A stretch of 64,000 nt of DNA, taken from the NCBI RefSeq assembly GCF_012848855.1, contig NZ_CP051630.1:1467501-1531500 (forward strand), read 5' to 3'. The notes under the pieces are model-generated. The model had not been told where the DNA came from. It was given only the letters and a program-made list of their open reading frames with translations, and ran no database searches. Each line of letters begins with the position of its first letter. Position 1 is the stretch's first letter. Below are positions 44,754 to 53,294 of the stretch, in pieces. The translations under genes were made by a program, and so were the position numbers. This DNA is from Pyruvatibacter mobilis. GTDB taxonomy: Bacteria; Pseudomonadota; Alphaproteobacteria; CGMCC-115125.

Positions 44754-45398
44754 ATGCCGCCTATGGCCCATGCTCTTACCGATACGGACGCCGCCCCGAA
44801 GGCGCAGCAGGCCGACCGGACGCGGCGCGCCATCTGCGAGGCGGCGATCGCGTGCCTGGACGAGATGGGCTATGCGGATACGTCGCTGGCGCGCATCCAG
44901 GAGCGGGCCGGGCTGTCGCGCGGGGCGCTGACGCATCATTTTCCCTCCAAGGAAGATTTGATTGCCGCGACGCTGGACATGCTGCTGGCGCGCAGCGTGA
45001 TGTCGGCGGCGCGGCTAGAGCGGATGCCGTGGCGCAAGCTGGCCGACAAGGACGCGCAGGTGCGGGCGCATCTCAAATGGCTGTGGGAACGGCTGGTGCG
45101 CACACCGGAAGGCCGGGCGCTGGTCGAGATATTGATCGCCGCGCGGACCGACAAGGCGCTGAGTAAGCGCACGGCGAAGAGCCTGATCGCGTGGAACGCG
45201 CGCATGGGCGAGGCCGTGGTGGAAGTCTATCAGTCGCCGGGGCTGGATGACCGGGACGTGGAGACCCTGTGGGCGATCTGCCGGGTGTTCATGCGCGGCA
45301 TGATCCTGCATGAACGCTTCACGCGCACGCGCGCCGAAGGCACGGAGATCGTGGACCGCTTCATCGATCTCGTCGCGCCGCACCTCAAACTCCGCTAG
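44754..45398 (+). CDS. TetR family regulator (AtuR-like)
   Basis: 214-residue TetR regulator whose helix-turn-helix is ARIQERAGLSRGALTHHFPSKEDLIAATLD. The start at 44754 has GGAG seven bases upstream; a longer reading starting in the atuA region is rejected because it crosses the operator. It is divergent from the atu-like genes and is followed by an acyl-CoA dehydrogenase after 69 bases. By position it should repress the neighbouring operon until an acyl-CoA or terpenoid inducer binds. Confidence 0.9.
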   Translation: MPPMAHALTDTDAAPKAQQADRTRRAICEAAIACLDEMGYADTSLARIQERAGLSRGALTHHFPSKEDLIAATLDMLLARSVMSAARLERMPWRKLADKDAQVRAHLKWLWERLVRTPEGRALVEILIAARTDKALSKRTAKSLIAWNARMGEAVVEVYQSPGLDDRDVETLWAICRVFMRGMILHERFTRTRAEGTEIVDRFIDLVAPHLKLR

Positions 45399-45467
45399 AA
45401 CCTAATCAACAATTCGCGCGCCGCTTTGACTGGCGCTGCCTGCCTGCTCTGCCCAAGGGAGACCCCG

Positions 45468-46613
45468 ATGCTGCTCAACGCCTATGATACCGAAGAACGC
45501 CGCCAGTTCCGCGACACCGTGCGCCGCTTTGTGGATACCGAAGTGCGCCCCTATGCGGACGAATGGGACGAGGCGGGGGACATTCCCTGGGAGCTGCATG
45601 AGAAGGCCGGGTCGCTCGGCGTCTTCGGGTTCGGCATCGACGAGCAGTATGGCGGGCTCGGCTTCGATGACTGCTTCATGCGCAAGGCATGGATGGAGGA
45701 GATGGGGGCCTCGGGCGCAAACGGCGTGCTGGCGGCCTTGGTGGGGCGCACCATTTCCATCGACCCGATCCAGAAGCTGGCGTCCGAAGAAATCCGCGAG
45801 CGGGTGCTGGCGGATGTGGTGGCAGGCCGGAAGGGCTCGAGCCTTGCGATCACCGAACCCTCGGGCGGCTCGGACGTGGCCAACCTGCAGACCAGGGCCC
45901 ACCGCGACGGCAACCATTATGTGCTGAACGGCTCCAAGACCTTCATCACCGGCGGCATGAAGAGCGACTATTTCGTGGTCGGCGCGCGCACCGGCGGCGA
46001 GGGCCTCAACGGCATTTCGCTGTTCTTCGTTGAAAAGGACTTCCCCGGTTTCTCGCGCACGCCGCTGGGCGCCAAGATGGGCTGGTGGGCCTCTGACCAG
46101 GCGACGCTCTATTTCGATGATTGCCGCGTGCCGGCGGAAAACCTGATGGGCACTGAGGGACGCGGCTTCATCGAGATCATGAAGAACTTCAATCTCGAAC
46201 GCGTGGGGCTGACGGCGGAAGCTCTGGGCATGATGAAGGAGGCGCTGCGCTGCTCCATTGAATGGGCGCAGGAGCGCAAGACCTTCGGCCAGCGGCTGAT
46301 CGAGCACCAGGTGATCCGCCACAAGATCGCCGACATGTCCGCCAAGACCGAGGCGCTGGACGCCTATCTCGACCAGATCTGCCACACCATCAATGAGGGC
46401 GAGATGCCGGTGGCGGAAATCTGCAAGGCCAAGGTGTTCGGCACCAAGGCGCTGGAATTCGTGGCATCGGAAGCGATGCAGATCCTCGGCGGCGCGGGCT
46501 ATCTGCGCGGCAATTCGGTGGAGCGCATCTATCGCGAGGTGAAGGTGCTGGCGATCGGCGGCGGGTCGGAAGAGATCATGCGCGATCTGGCCGTGCGGCA
46601 GATGGGGCTGTAG
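45468..46613 (+). CDS. Acyl-CoA dehydrogenase, possibly citronellyl-CoA dehydrogenase
   Basis: 381-residue flavoprotein with the usual layout: N-terminal helical domain, FAD/beta domain (SLAITEPSGGSDVANLQTRA, NGSKTFITGGMKSDYFVV), and C-terminal helices ending with GGGSEEIMRDLAVRQMGL. In a terpene pathway this step would desaturate citronellyl-CoA to geranyl-CoA, the AtuD role, but plain acyl-CoA dehydrogenases are very similar. The ATG at 45468 has GGGAG upstream; the longer in-frame start is TTG without a site. It is on the regulator's strand, so it may be controlled by the same repressor. Confidence 0.9.
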   Translation: MLLNAYDTEERRQFRDTVRRFVDTEVRPYADEWDEAGDIPWELHEKAGSLGVFGFGIDEQYGGLGFDDCFMRKAWMEEMGASGANGVLAALVGRTISIDPIQKLASEEIRERVLADVVAGRKGSSLAITEPSGGSDVANLQTRAHRDGNHYVLNGSKTFITGGMKSDYFVVGARTGGEGLNGISLFFVEKDFPGFSRTPLGAKMGWWASDQATLYFDDCRVPAENLMGTEGRGFIEIMKNFNLERVGLTAEALGMMKEALRCSIEWAQERKTFGQRLIEHQVIRHKIADMSAKTEALDAYLDQICHTINEGEMPVAEICKAKVFGTKALEFVASEAMQILGGAGYLRGNSVERIYREVKVLAIGGGSEEIMRDLAVRQMGL

Positions 46614-46743
46614 GCTCGGTTCTATGTCCCCCTGCCCCGGCTGTTACACTGGGCAGCGGCAATTGTGCCTGCACGGGCAACGGATCGTTCACCGGAACGG
46701 GGGAGACTGGGATGCGCCCTTCCGGCGCCCCAAGGAGGATGCC

Positions 46744-47184
46744 ATGCGCCCTGCCCGTTTCAGCACTTCCGGTCTGGATGTGAGCCGCGCGCTCGTGCCG
46801 GCGCTCGCCATGGCCGCGGCATTGGTGCTTGCCATGCCCGGCGGCGTGCGCGCCGATGAGGCCGCAAGCACGGAACTGCCGCGCTGCGAGCCTGCAACGC
46901 TTGGTGCCACCGCCTGCATGGGCGGGATTTCGTGCGAGTGCGTGCAGGTGCGCGGCGGGTCGATCAGCGGTGAGCTGTCAGGGGTGAAATGGAACTGCGA
47001 CGCCCTGCGGCCGCGTTGCGGTGACGGCGTGGCGGGGCATGACGGCGGCGTGCCCGCCACCATTCCCTATACGGAGTTTCCCTATCCGCATTCGGTCGGC
47101 ATCGACCGAAGCGAGGAAACAACGATCATCCGTCAGAACCAGACGGCGAACCCGCGCAACACGAATACCAACACCAACAACTGA
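46744..47184 (+). CDS. Hypothetical secreted cysteine-containing protein
   Basis: I recognise no family. The 146-residue product begins with a signal peptide ending about GGVRADE, and the mature part has six cysteines within about 50 residues (PRCEPATLGATACMGGISCECVQVRG and further CDALRPRCG). It ends in a low-complexity Asn/Thr tail (NTNTNTNN). A perfect GGAGG is five bases before the ATG. The cysteine pattern suggests a disulfide-stabilised periplasmic or secreted protein. It is convergent with another small secreted protein. Confidence 0.7.
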   Translation: MRPARFSTSGLDVSRALVPALAMAAALVLAMPGGVRADEAASTELPRCEPATLGATACMGGISCECVQVRGGSISGELSGVKWNCDALRPRCGDGVAGHDGGVPATIPYTEFPYPHSVGIDRSEETTIIRQNQTANPRNTNTNTNN

Positions 47185-47202
47185 GGCGGCGGCCTGCCCT
47201 CA

Positions 47203-47619
47203 TTACCGGCAGGTATAGGTCACGCGCAGTTCAGCGCCCATGCCGCGCTCGCTGGGGTCGTAGTCCTGCCATGAGGTGAGGACTTCCCATTCGGCGGGGG
47301 GCTGGCAGCGGCGGGCGATCTCGTCGGTGGCCACCTGCAGCATTTCATCCCAGTGCTTCTGCTTCACTGCGCCGGCACCGCGGCGGGGGCTGTGATAGGT
47401 CACCATCACTTCATATTCGGGCTTCTGCAGCAGCACCTGATCGGTGATCGTGATCCAGGCGATGTTGTAGGTGCCGTGTTCGCCGGTGACGGATGCCCGG
47501 GGGCCGCGCTCGAACAGGCCCTGGTGCTGGGCTGCGGCCGCACCGGACATCAGCAGCCCGCAGACAAGGGCGAGAGACCCGGCCAGACGCCCGGAAATTG
47601 CCTGATTATGCTGTTTCAT
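47203..47619 (-). CDS. Hypothetical small periplasmic protein
   Basis: 138-residue protein with a signal peptide ending about AAAAQ. The mature part has a DQVLLQKPEYEVMVTYHSPRRG strand region, two Cys (RRCQPP, TYTCR) able to form a disulfide, and a C-terminal beta strand. No family is recognised. It is divergent from the MscS gene and faces the other small secreted protein. GGGGAAGA precedes the ATG. Confidence 0.68.
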   Translation of the reverse strand: MKQHNQAISGRLAGSLALVCGLLMSGAAAAQHQGLFERGPRASVTGEHGTYNIAWITITDQVLLQKPEYEVMVTYHSPRRGAGAVKQKHWDEMLQVATDEIARRCQPPAEWEVLTSWQDYDPSERGMGAELRVTYTCR

Positions 47620-47720
47620 GCTCTATCTTCCCCGTTGAGCCGACTCGCCGGTGCGCTTGGGAGCGCCCGGGCAGCCGGCCTCGCCAAATCCCGCATGTAT
47701 CCCGACTGGAAGGCCCACTC

Positions 47721-48566
47721 ATGGACCAGAATTTCGCGACCATTACCGAACAAGCCGCCGAGACCCTGAGCAAGGTTGCCGTAACTTATGGCCTAAGTGT
47801 GATCGGCGCGCTCATTATCCTGATCGTCGGTTTCTGGGCTGCGGGGCGCGCGCGCAAGCTGGTGGAACGCCTGCTGGGCCGCATGCACGGCGTCGACCCG
47901 ATGCTGGGCCGCTTCCTGGGCAATGTCACCCGCTACATCATCATCATCGTCACGGTGCTGGCGGTGCTGTCGGAGTTCGGCGTGCAGACGGCGAGCCTTC
48001 TGGCGGTGCTGGGCACGGCAGGCCTCGCCATCGGCCTTGCCTTGCAGGGCACGCTGTCCAACGTGGCGGCGGGCGTGATGCTGCTGTTCCTGCGCCCGTT
48101 CAAGACCGGTGACTATATCGAAGCGGGCGGTGTGTCCGGCACGGTGGAAGGCATCTCGCTGTTCAACACCGAGCTTGCGACGCCGGACAATGTGCAGATC
48201 TTCGCGCCCAACAGCGATGTGTGGAGCTCGGCGATCAAGAATTACAGCTCCAAGCCGACGCGGCGCGTGGAAATCGCCTGCGGCATTTCCTATGACGACG
48301 ACATCGGCAAGGCGATGGACGTGATGCGCAAGGTGGTGGCGGAGGACGAGCGCGTGCTGCCGACGCCGGAACCGGTCTTCGCCGTCAAGTCGCTGGGCGA
48401 CAGTTCCGTCAACGTGATTTGCCGTGTGTGGGTGAAGTCTGCTGACTTCTGGCCGTTCACCTTCGACAAGACGCGCGAGGTGAAGGAAGGCTACGATGCC
48501 GCCGGTCTCACCATCCCGTTCCCCAGCCGCACCGTCTATCACGTAGGCGACAACGCCGCCGACTGA
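47721..48566 (+). CDS. Small-conductance mechanosensitive channel (MscS)
   Basis: 281-residue channel with three N-terminal membrane helices: VAVTYGLSVIGALIILIVGFW, RYIIIIVTVLAVLSEFG, and the pore helix SLLAVLGTAGLAIGLALQGTLSNVAAGVMLLF rich in Gly and Ala. It then has the cytoplasmic beta domain (PFKTGDYIEAGGVSGTVEGISLFNTEL) and alpha/beta C-terminus. It opens under membrane tension to release solutes during osmotic downshock. The ATG at 47721 has AAGG eight bases upstream and is correct for the family length; the longer reading covers the divergent neighbour's promoter. hspQ follows after 15 bases. Confidence 0.93.
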   Translation: MDQNFATITEQAAETLSKVAVTYGLSVIGALIILIVGFWAAGRARKLVERLLGRMHGVDPMLGRFLGNVTRYIIIIVTVLAVLSEFGVQTASLLAVLGTAGLAIGLALQGTLSNVAAGVMLLFLRPFKTGDYIEAGGVSGTVEGISLFNTELATPDNVQIFAPNSDVWSSAIKNYSSKPTRRVEIACGISYDDDIGKAMDVMRKVVAEDERVLPTPEPVFAVKSLGDSSVNVICRVWVKSADFWPFTFDKTREVKEGYDAAGLTIPFPSRTVYHVGDNAAD

Positions 48567-48581
48567 GACTATTCTGCTGTC

Positions 48582-48911
48582 ATGGAAGAAAAACGCGCCA
48601 AGTTCCGGATCGGCCAGGTGGTGAAGCACCGCCTGTTCCCGTTCCGGGGTGTCATTTTTGATGTGGACCCGGTGTTCAACAATACCGAGGAATGGTGGCT
48701 GGCGATCCCGGAGCATATGCGCCCGCACAAGGATCAGCCGTTCTATCACCTGCTCGCCGAGAATGACGAAACCGAGTACGAAGCCTATGTGTCGGAGCAG
48801 AACCTGCTCATCGACGACAGCGGCAAGCCGGTCCGTCACCCGCAGGTGAAAGAGATGTTCGGCGAGCTGAAAGACGGGCTGTACGAAATTCCGGCAGGCT
48901 CGGCGCATTAG
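48582..48911 (+). CDS. hspQ: Heat shock protein HspQ
   Basis: 109-residue hemimethylated-DNA-binding/YccV-like domain protein. The signature KFRIGQVVKHRLFPFRGVIFDVDPVFNNTEEWW and HLLAENDETEYEAYVSEQNLL is complete. HspQ binds the Lon protease in enterobacteria and alters its substrate choice; its role in alphaproteobacteria is inferred. It lies 15 bases after mscS, so the two are probably one transcript, closed by the following terminator. Confidence 0.95.
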   Translation: MEEKRAKFRIGQVVKHRLFPFRGVIFDVDPVFNNTEEWWLAIPEHMRPHKDQPFYHLLAENDETEYEAYVSEQNLLIDDSGKPVRHPQVKEMFGELKDGLYEIPAGSAH

Positions 48912-48924
48912 GCGCAGCACCCAT

Positions 48925-48948
48925 CCCATCCGTGATGGATAGGGTTTT
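48925..48948 (+). terminator. Rho-independent terminator after hspQ
   Basis: CCCATCC pairs with GGATAGGG (7 pairs, one bulged A) around GTGAT, followed by TTTT. It begins 14 bases after the hspQ stop and ends the mscS-hspQ transcript. Confidence 0.75.
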
Positions 48949-49057
48949 CCGGCTGCGGCCTCTTGCGGGGCTGCGGGCGGATCGCCACACTCCGCGTCAG
49001 AAATGACTCGCGGTCGGATAATGGCCGCAGCACTCCCCAGCCTGTCCGGAGGATTTC

Positions 49058-49909
49058 ATGGCCCTGTCCGATCTCACCCCGCTTGCGTCCGGCACCACCG
49101 CCGTCATCACCGGCGGTGCCAACGGCATCGGCCTCGCGGTGGCCAGGCAGCTTGCCGGTGCGGGCATGCAGCTGGTGCTGGCTGACCGCAACGAGGACGC
49201 GCTGACGGCGGCGCGCGCCGAACTGGGCGACGGGCCGGACCTGATTACCCATGCGCTGGATGTGAGCGACGCGGGCGCCTTGGATGCGCTGGCGGCCCGC
49301 GTGGCAGCGGATTGCGGGCCTGTCACCTTCCTGATGAACAATGCGGGCGCGGGCATGAACCCGGGCAAGCCGTGGGAGAACGGCGACAAGTGGCGTGACC
49401 TGCTGGCAATCAATCTCGGCGGTGTCATCAACGGGGTGCAGGCCTTCGTGCCGCATATGCTGGCGCATGGGCAGGCAGGCTTCGTGGTCAATACGGGCTC
49501 CAAGCAGGGCATCACCCTGCCGCCGGGCAACAGCGCCTACAATGTGTCGAAGGCCGGGGTGAAGGCATTTACCGAGATGCTGGCCCATGAGCTGCGCTCG
49601 CTTGAAGGCGGGGCACTGAGCGCGCATCTGCTGGTGCCGGGCTTTACCTATACGGGGATGATCAGCCAGTTCCTGCCGGAGAAGCCACCGGCTGCCTGGA
49701 CGTCCGAGCAGGTGGCGGACTTCCTGTTCGACGCGCTTGGACGCGACGAGTTCTATATTCTGTGTCCGGACAATGACGTAGACCGGCAGACAGACGAAAA
49801 GCGGATCGCGTGGACCGCCGGGGACATGATTGAAAACCGCCCGCCCCTGTCGCGCTGGCACAAGGATTACGCGGCAGCGTTCGAGGCCTTCATGGCGTCC
49901 GGCAGCTAG
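49058..49909 (+). CDS. Short-chain dehydrogenase/reductase
   Basis: 283-residue SDR with the NAD(P) site TGGANGIGLAVARQLAGAGM, the NNAGAG segment, and the catalytic Ser and YNVSKAG (YxxxK). The C-terminal region (residues 195-283) is extended and includes DVDRQTDEKR and PLSRWHKDY, which suggests a distinct subfamily acting on a larger substrate. GGAGG is five bases before the ATG. It is followed by an MBL hydrolase gene. Confidence 0.9.
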   Translation: MALSDLTPLASGTTAVITGGANGIGLAVARQLAGAGMQLVLADRNEDALTAARAELGDGPDLITHALDVSDAGALDALAARVAADCGPVTFLMNNAGAGMNPGKPWENGDKWRDLLAINLGGVINGVQAFVPHMLAHGQAGFVVNTGSKQGITLPPGNSAYNVSKAGVKAFTEMLAHELRSLEGGALSAHLLVPGFTYTGMISQFLPEKPPAAWTSEQVADFLFDALGRDEFYILCPDNDVDRQTDEKRIAWTAGDMIENRPPLSRWHKDYAAAFEAFMASGS

Positions 49910-49974
49910 TTGCGCTGGCGCGGCAACGCGCTAGAACTAGGGCGACCCATTATTGAAGAGACCGGATTGCCGCC

Positions 49975-50631
49975 ATGCCCCTGAAAATCGCCATCGTGCC
50001 CGTGACCCCGCTGCAGCAGAACTGCTCGCTGCTGTGGGACGATGAAACCATGGTGGGGGCGATCTGCGACCCCGGCGGCGATATCGGACGGCTGAGCGAC
50101 GCCATCTCGGAAGCCGGGTTCACGCTTGAAAAGGTGCTGCTGACCCATGGGCATCTGGACCATGCGGGCGCGGCGGGCGAGATCGCCCGCACCTACGGGG
50201 TGCCCATCGAGGGGCCGCACAAGGACGATGCCTTCCTGATCGAGACCCTGCCCGAGCAATCCGCCAAATACGGCCTGCCGGAATATCCCCTGTTCGAACC
50301 GACGCGCTGGCTGGACCATGGGGACACGGTGACCGTCGGCGGGCTGACGCTGGATGTGATTCATTGCCCGGGCCACACGCCGGGGCATGTGGTCTTTCAT
50401 CATGGCCCGTCGCGCATCGCGCTGGTGGGCGACGTGATCTTCCAGGGATCTGTGGGACGCACTGATTTTCCGCGCGGAAACCACCAGCAGCTCATCGATT
50501 CGATTCGGGACCGCCTGTTCACGCTGGGCGGCGATACGGGCTTTGTGCCGGGGCACGGGCCTCTTTCCACCTTTGAGTATGAGCGGCAGACCAACCCCTA
50601 TGTTTCTGACCAGGTTCTGGGCCTCGCATGA
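49975..50631 (+). CDS. MBL-fold hydrolase (glyoxalase II-like)
   Basis: 218-residue hydrolase with the metal motif THGHLDHAG, further ligands in HCPGHTPGHVVFHH and GDVIFQGSVGRTDFPRG, and a C-terminal FVPGHGPLSTFEYER. The layout matches YcbL-type type-I metallo-beta-lactamase-fold enzymes with thioesterase or phosphodiesterase activity. Its stop overlaps the next SDR start by four bases (ATGA), coupling the two. The upstream ATG has no obvious ribosome site. Confidence 0.88.
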   Translation: MPLKIAIVPVTPLQQNCSLLWDDETMVGAICDPGGDIGRLSDAISEAGFTLEKVLLTHGHLDHAGAAGEIARTYGVPIEGPHKDDAFLIETLPEQSAKYGLPEYPLFEPTRWLDHGDTVTVGGLTLDVIHCPGHTPGHVVFHHGPSRIALVGDVIFQGSVGRTDFPRGNHQQLIDSIRDRLFTLGGDTGFVPGHGPLSTFEYERQTNPYVSDQVLGLA

Positions 50632-51395
50632 GCGCGCATCCGTTTGACCTGACCGGCCGGGTGGCGCTGGTAACAGGGGCTGCGCGCGGGCTTGGCCTTG
50701 AAATGGCGCGGGCCCTGGCAGGCGCCGGTGCCCATGTGGCCATTGGCGGGCGGGACGCTGAGACGCTGCATGCAACGGCGGAACGGCTGACGGCGGAGGA
50801 CCTCAAGGTGCAGCCGCTGTGTTTTGACCCCGGCGACCTCGCCGCCGCGCGCAAGGCGGTGCAGCACCTGGTGGACACGGATGGCGGCATCGACATCCTG
50901 CTCAACAATGCCGCGGCGCGTGACCGGCGCGACCTGTTCGCGTTCGAGGAGCAGGCCATCGCCGACCTGATCCATGTGGACCTCATTGCGCCGTTCGAGC
51001 TGTCGCGCATGGCGGCCCGCCACATGGTGGGTAAGGGGCGCGGCCGGATCATCAACGTCACCTCCATCGGCGCCCATATCTCGCTCAAGGGCGACCCGGT
51101 CTACGGCATGGCCAAGGGCGGGCTGGCAACGGCGACCCGCGCGCTGGCGGCGGAGCTCGGGCCGCATGGCATCACGGTCAACGCGATCTGCCCCGGCTTT
51201 TTCGCCACCGAGTTCAATGCACCGCTGGTGGAGGTCGAGGCCATCACCCAGATGCCGCGCGACCGGTCATCGCTCGGGCGCTGGGGTGAACCGCAGGAAA
51301 TCGGCGGGGCGGCGGTGTTTCTCGCGTCCGATGCCGCAAGCTATGTGACCGGGCACACGCTGGCCGTGGATGGCGGCTATATGAGCCACTACTAG
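50628..51395 (+). CDS. Short-chain dehydrogenase/reductase (gluconate 5-dehydrogenase-like)
   Basis: 255-residue classical SDR with TGAARGLGLEMARALAGAG, NNAAARDRR, a catalytic Ser in NVTSIGAH and YGMAKGG, ending GHTLAVDGGYMSHY. The family reduces or oxidises sugar acids, 3-oxoacyl derivatives or steroids. Its start overlaps the MBL gene stop, so it is translationally coupled to it. Two SDRs around an MBL hydrolase suggest a small pathway, but the substrate is not readable. Confidence 0.9.
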   Translation: MSAHPFDLTGRVALVTGAARGLGLEMARALAGAGAHVAIGGRDAETLHATAERLTAEDLKVQPLCFDPGDLAAARKAVQHLVDTDGGIDILLNNAAARDRRDLFAFEEQAIADLIHVDLIAPFELSRMAARHMVGKGRGRIINVTSIGAHISLKGDPVYGMAKGGLATATRALAAELGPHGITVNAICPGFFATEFNAPLVEVEAITQMPRDRSSLGRWGEPQEIGGAAVFLASDAASYVTGHTLAVDGGYMSHY

Positions 51396-51432
51396 CCGGC
51401 GGCGCACTGCGCGCGCCTGCGGAGGGATTTTC

Positions 51433-51783
51433 ATGCTGCAAGCCGCCATCAAGGCCGCCCTGTCGGGCATTCTGGTGATGATCGTCGCCGAGACGTCCAA
51501 GCGCAGCCCGGCTTTCGGGGCTCTGGTGGCGTCGCTGCCGCTGATCTCGATCCTGGCGGTGATCTGGCTATGGAACGATACCGGCGACACGGTGCGGGTG
51601 GCGAACCATCTGGAAGCGACTTTCTTCTACGTGCTGCCGTCGCTGCCGATGTTTCTTGTCATGCCGATGCTACTGCGCGGGGGGATGGCCTTCTGGGCGG
51701 CGCTAGGTGCATCGGTTCTGATGACGGTTGCGCTTTACGGGCTGGTGGTTTTCGTCGCGTCACGCTTCGGGATTCAGCTTTGA
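51433..51783 (+). CDS. DUF3147 family membrane protein
   Basis: 116-residue integral membrane protein with four hydrophobic helices (AIKAALSGILVMIVAETS, FGALVASLPLISILAVIWLW, FYVLPSLPMFLVMPMLL, FWAALGASVLMTVALYGLVVFVA). The RSPAFGALVASLPLISILA stretch is characteristic of DUF3147. Function unknown. GGAGGG lies before the ATG at 51433. It follows the SDR after 37 bases and may be the last gene of that run. Confidence 0.85.
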   Translation: MLQAAIKAALSGILVMIVAETSKRSPAFGALVASLPLISILAVIWLWNDTGDTVRVANHLEATFFYVLPSLPMFLVMPMLLRGGMAFWAALGASVLMTVALYGLVVFVASRFGIQL

Positions 51784-51883
51784 CAAACTGTCACGCGTGA
51801 TTGTGCGCGGAGTGAAGGGGCATTAGGGTGCCCCGCAAAAAGCCGATCCGCGTATCCCAGAGTTCAGTGAGGTAACGAGTTCC

Positions 51884-53290
51884 ATGGCCAAAGGCCGCAT
51901 CAGCCGGGGGCAGCTTGCCGCGTTCGCCCTGCCCTCCATCCCCATTTCCGCCCTTGGCCTTCCCATCGTGGTCTACCTGCCTCCCTTCTATGCGGAGGAT
52001 ATGGGGCTGTCGCTGTCGCTGGTTGGCTGGATCTTCATGATCGCCCGGTTCTGGGACGTGTTCACCGACCCGGTGCTGGGCACGGTCTCGGACCGTATTC
52101 ACTCGCCCTGGGGGCGGCGGCGGCACTGGATCGTCATCTCAACGCCCATCCTGATGTTCTCGGCATGGATGCTGTTCATGCCGCAGGGGGAAGTGACGGG
52201 ACTCTATTTGTTCGGCTGGATGGTGGTGCTCTATGTGGGCTGGACGCTGATCACTATCTCGCACATGTCCTGGGGCGCCGAGCTGTCGCAGGATTATGAC
52301 GAGCGCTCATCCATTCAGGGCTGGCGGGAATTTGCGCTGATCTTCGGGTCGTTCACCGTGTTGGCGCTGCCGGCGCTGGTGGAATTTGCCGCCGACGGCA
52401 CGGGCCGGTCGGACAGCGTGGCGGCGATGGGCTGGTTTGTCATCATCCTGCTGCCACTGACCGTGGGCATCGCCGTGTGGGCGGTGCCGGAGTTCAAGGG
52501 CGTGCCGCAGGCGGCGATCAACTGGATGGAGTCCGGCCGCCTGCTGCTGAAGAACACGCTGCTGCGCCGGGTCTTGCTGGCAGACCTTCTGGTGGGCGTG
52601 GCACCTGGCATTACCGGGTCGCTCTACATCTTCTTTGCGTCCTATGTGATGGACCTGCCGAAATGGGCGAGCCTGCTGCTCTTGGTCTATTTCGTGGCCG
52701 GGTTCGTGGGCGTGCCGATCTGGCTGCGGATGTCGCACCGCTTCGGCAAGCACCGGACGCTGGCGACGGCCATGTTCTATGGCGCCATCGCCCTGCCGCT
52801 GGTGGTGTTCATGCCGCGCGGGGAGTTCTGGTGGCTGTTCTTCGGCAATGTGCTGTACGGCATTGCTTATGGGGCGGGTTCGTTTTTGCTGCGCGCGATC
52901 ATGGCTGATGTGTGCGACAAGGATCTGCTGGAGACCGGCCAGCAGCGGACCGGGCTCTATTATTCGCTGCTGACCATGACCAACAAGATCGGCTTTGCCC
53001 TCTCGGTCGGCATCACCTACCCCATCCTTGACCTGATCGGCTTCGTGGCGGAGCCCGGGGCCAATAGTCCGGAGACGCTGGACCAGCTCCTGGCGCTCTA
53101 TGTGGGGATGCCGGCGCTGTTCATGCTGGCGGCGGGGCTTGTGATGTGGAATTACCCGCTGACCAAGGCCGCGCAGGAAGAAATGCGCCGGCAGCTTGCG
53201 GACCGGCACCATGACCACGAGACTGCGGCGGATGCCGCTGCGGCCGTGAGTGCTGTGGCGACAACCATCCATGACAGGCCCGCGGACTGA
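51884..53290 (+). CDS. MFS transporter, GPH (sugar-cation symporter) type
   Basis: 468-residue transporter of about twelve helices. It carries the GPH-family signature DVFTDPVLGTVSDRIHSPWGRRRHWI in loop 2-3 and GSLYIFFASYVMDLPKWASLLLLVYFVAGFVGVPIWLRMS in the middle. GPH proteins co-transport glycosides or uronides with Na+ or H+, but members also act on other substrates. It is the last long gene before mazG, and its 3' end adjoins the mazG start. GAGG lies upstream of the ATG at a slightly long spacing. Confidence 0.9.
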   Translation: MAKGRISRGQLAAFALPSIPISALGLPIVVYLPPFYAEDMGLSLSLVGWIFMIARFWDVFTDPVLGTVSDRIHSPWGRRRHWIVISTPILMFSAWMLFMPQGEVTGLYLFGWMVVLYVGWTLITISHMSWGAELSQDYDERSSIQGWREFALIFGSFTVLALPALVEFAADGTGRSDSVAAMGWFVIILLPLTVGIAVWAVPEFKGVPQAAINWMESGRLLLKNTLLRRVLLADLLVGVAPGITGSLYIFFASYVMDLPKWASLLLLVYFVAGFVGVPIWLRMSHRFGKHRTLATAMFYGAIALPLVVFMPRGEFWWLFFGNVLYGIAYGAGSFLLRAIMADVCDKDLLETGQQRTGLYYSLLTMTNKIGFALSVGITYPILDLIGFVAEPGANSPETLDQLLALYVGMPALFMLAAGLVMWNYPLTKAAQEEMRRQLADRHHDHETAADAAAAVSAVATTIHDRPAD

Positions 53291-53294
53291 CCCC

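Noticed and set aside
51791-51800. Ten-base palindrome TCACGCGTGA before the GPH transporter
   Set aside because: Short perfect dyads of this kind arise by chance in GC-rich DNA, and nothing else near it supports an operator.
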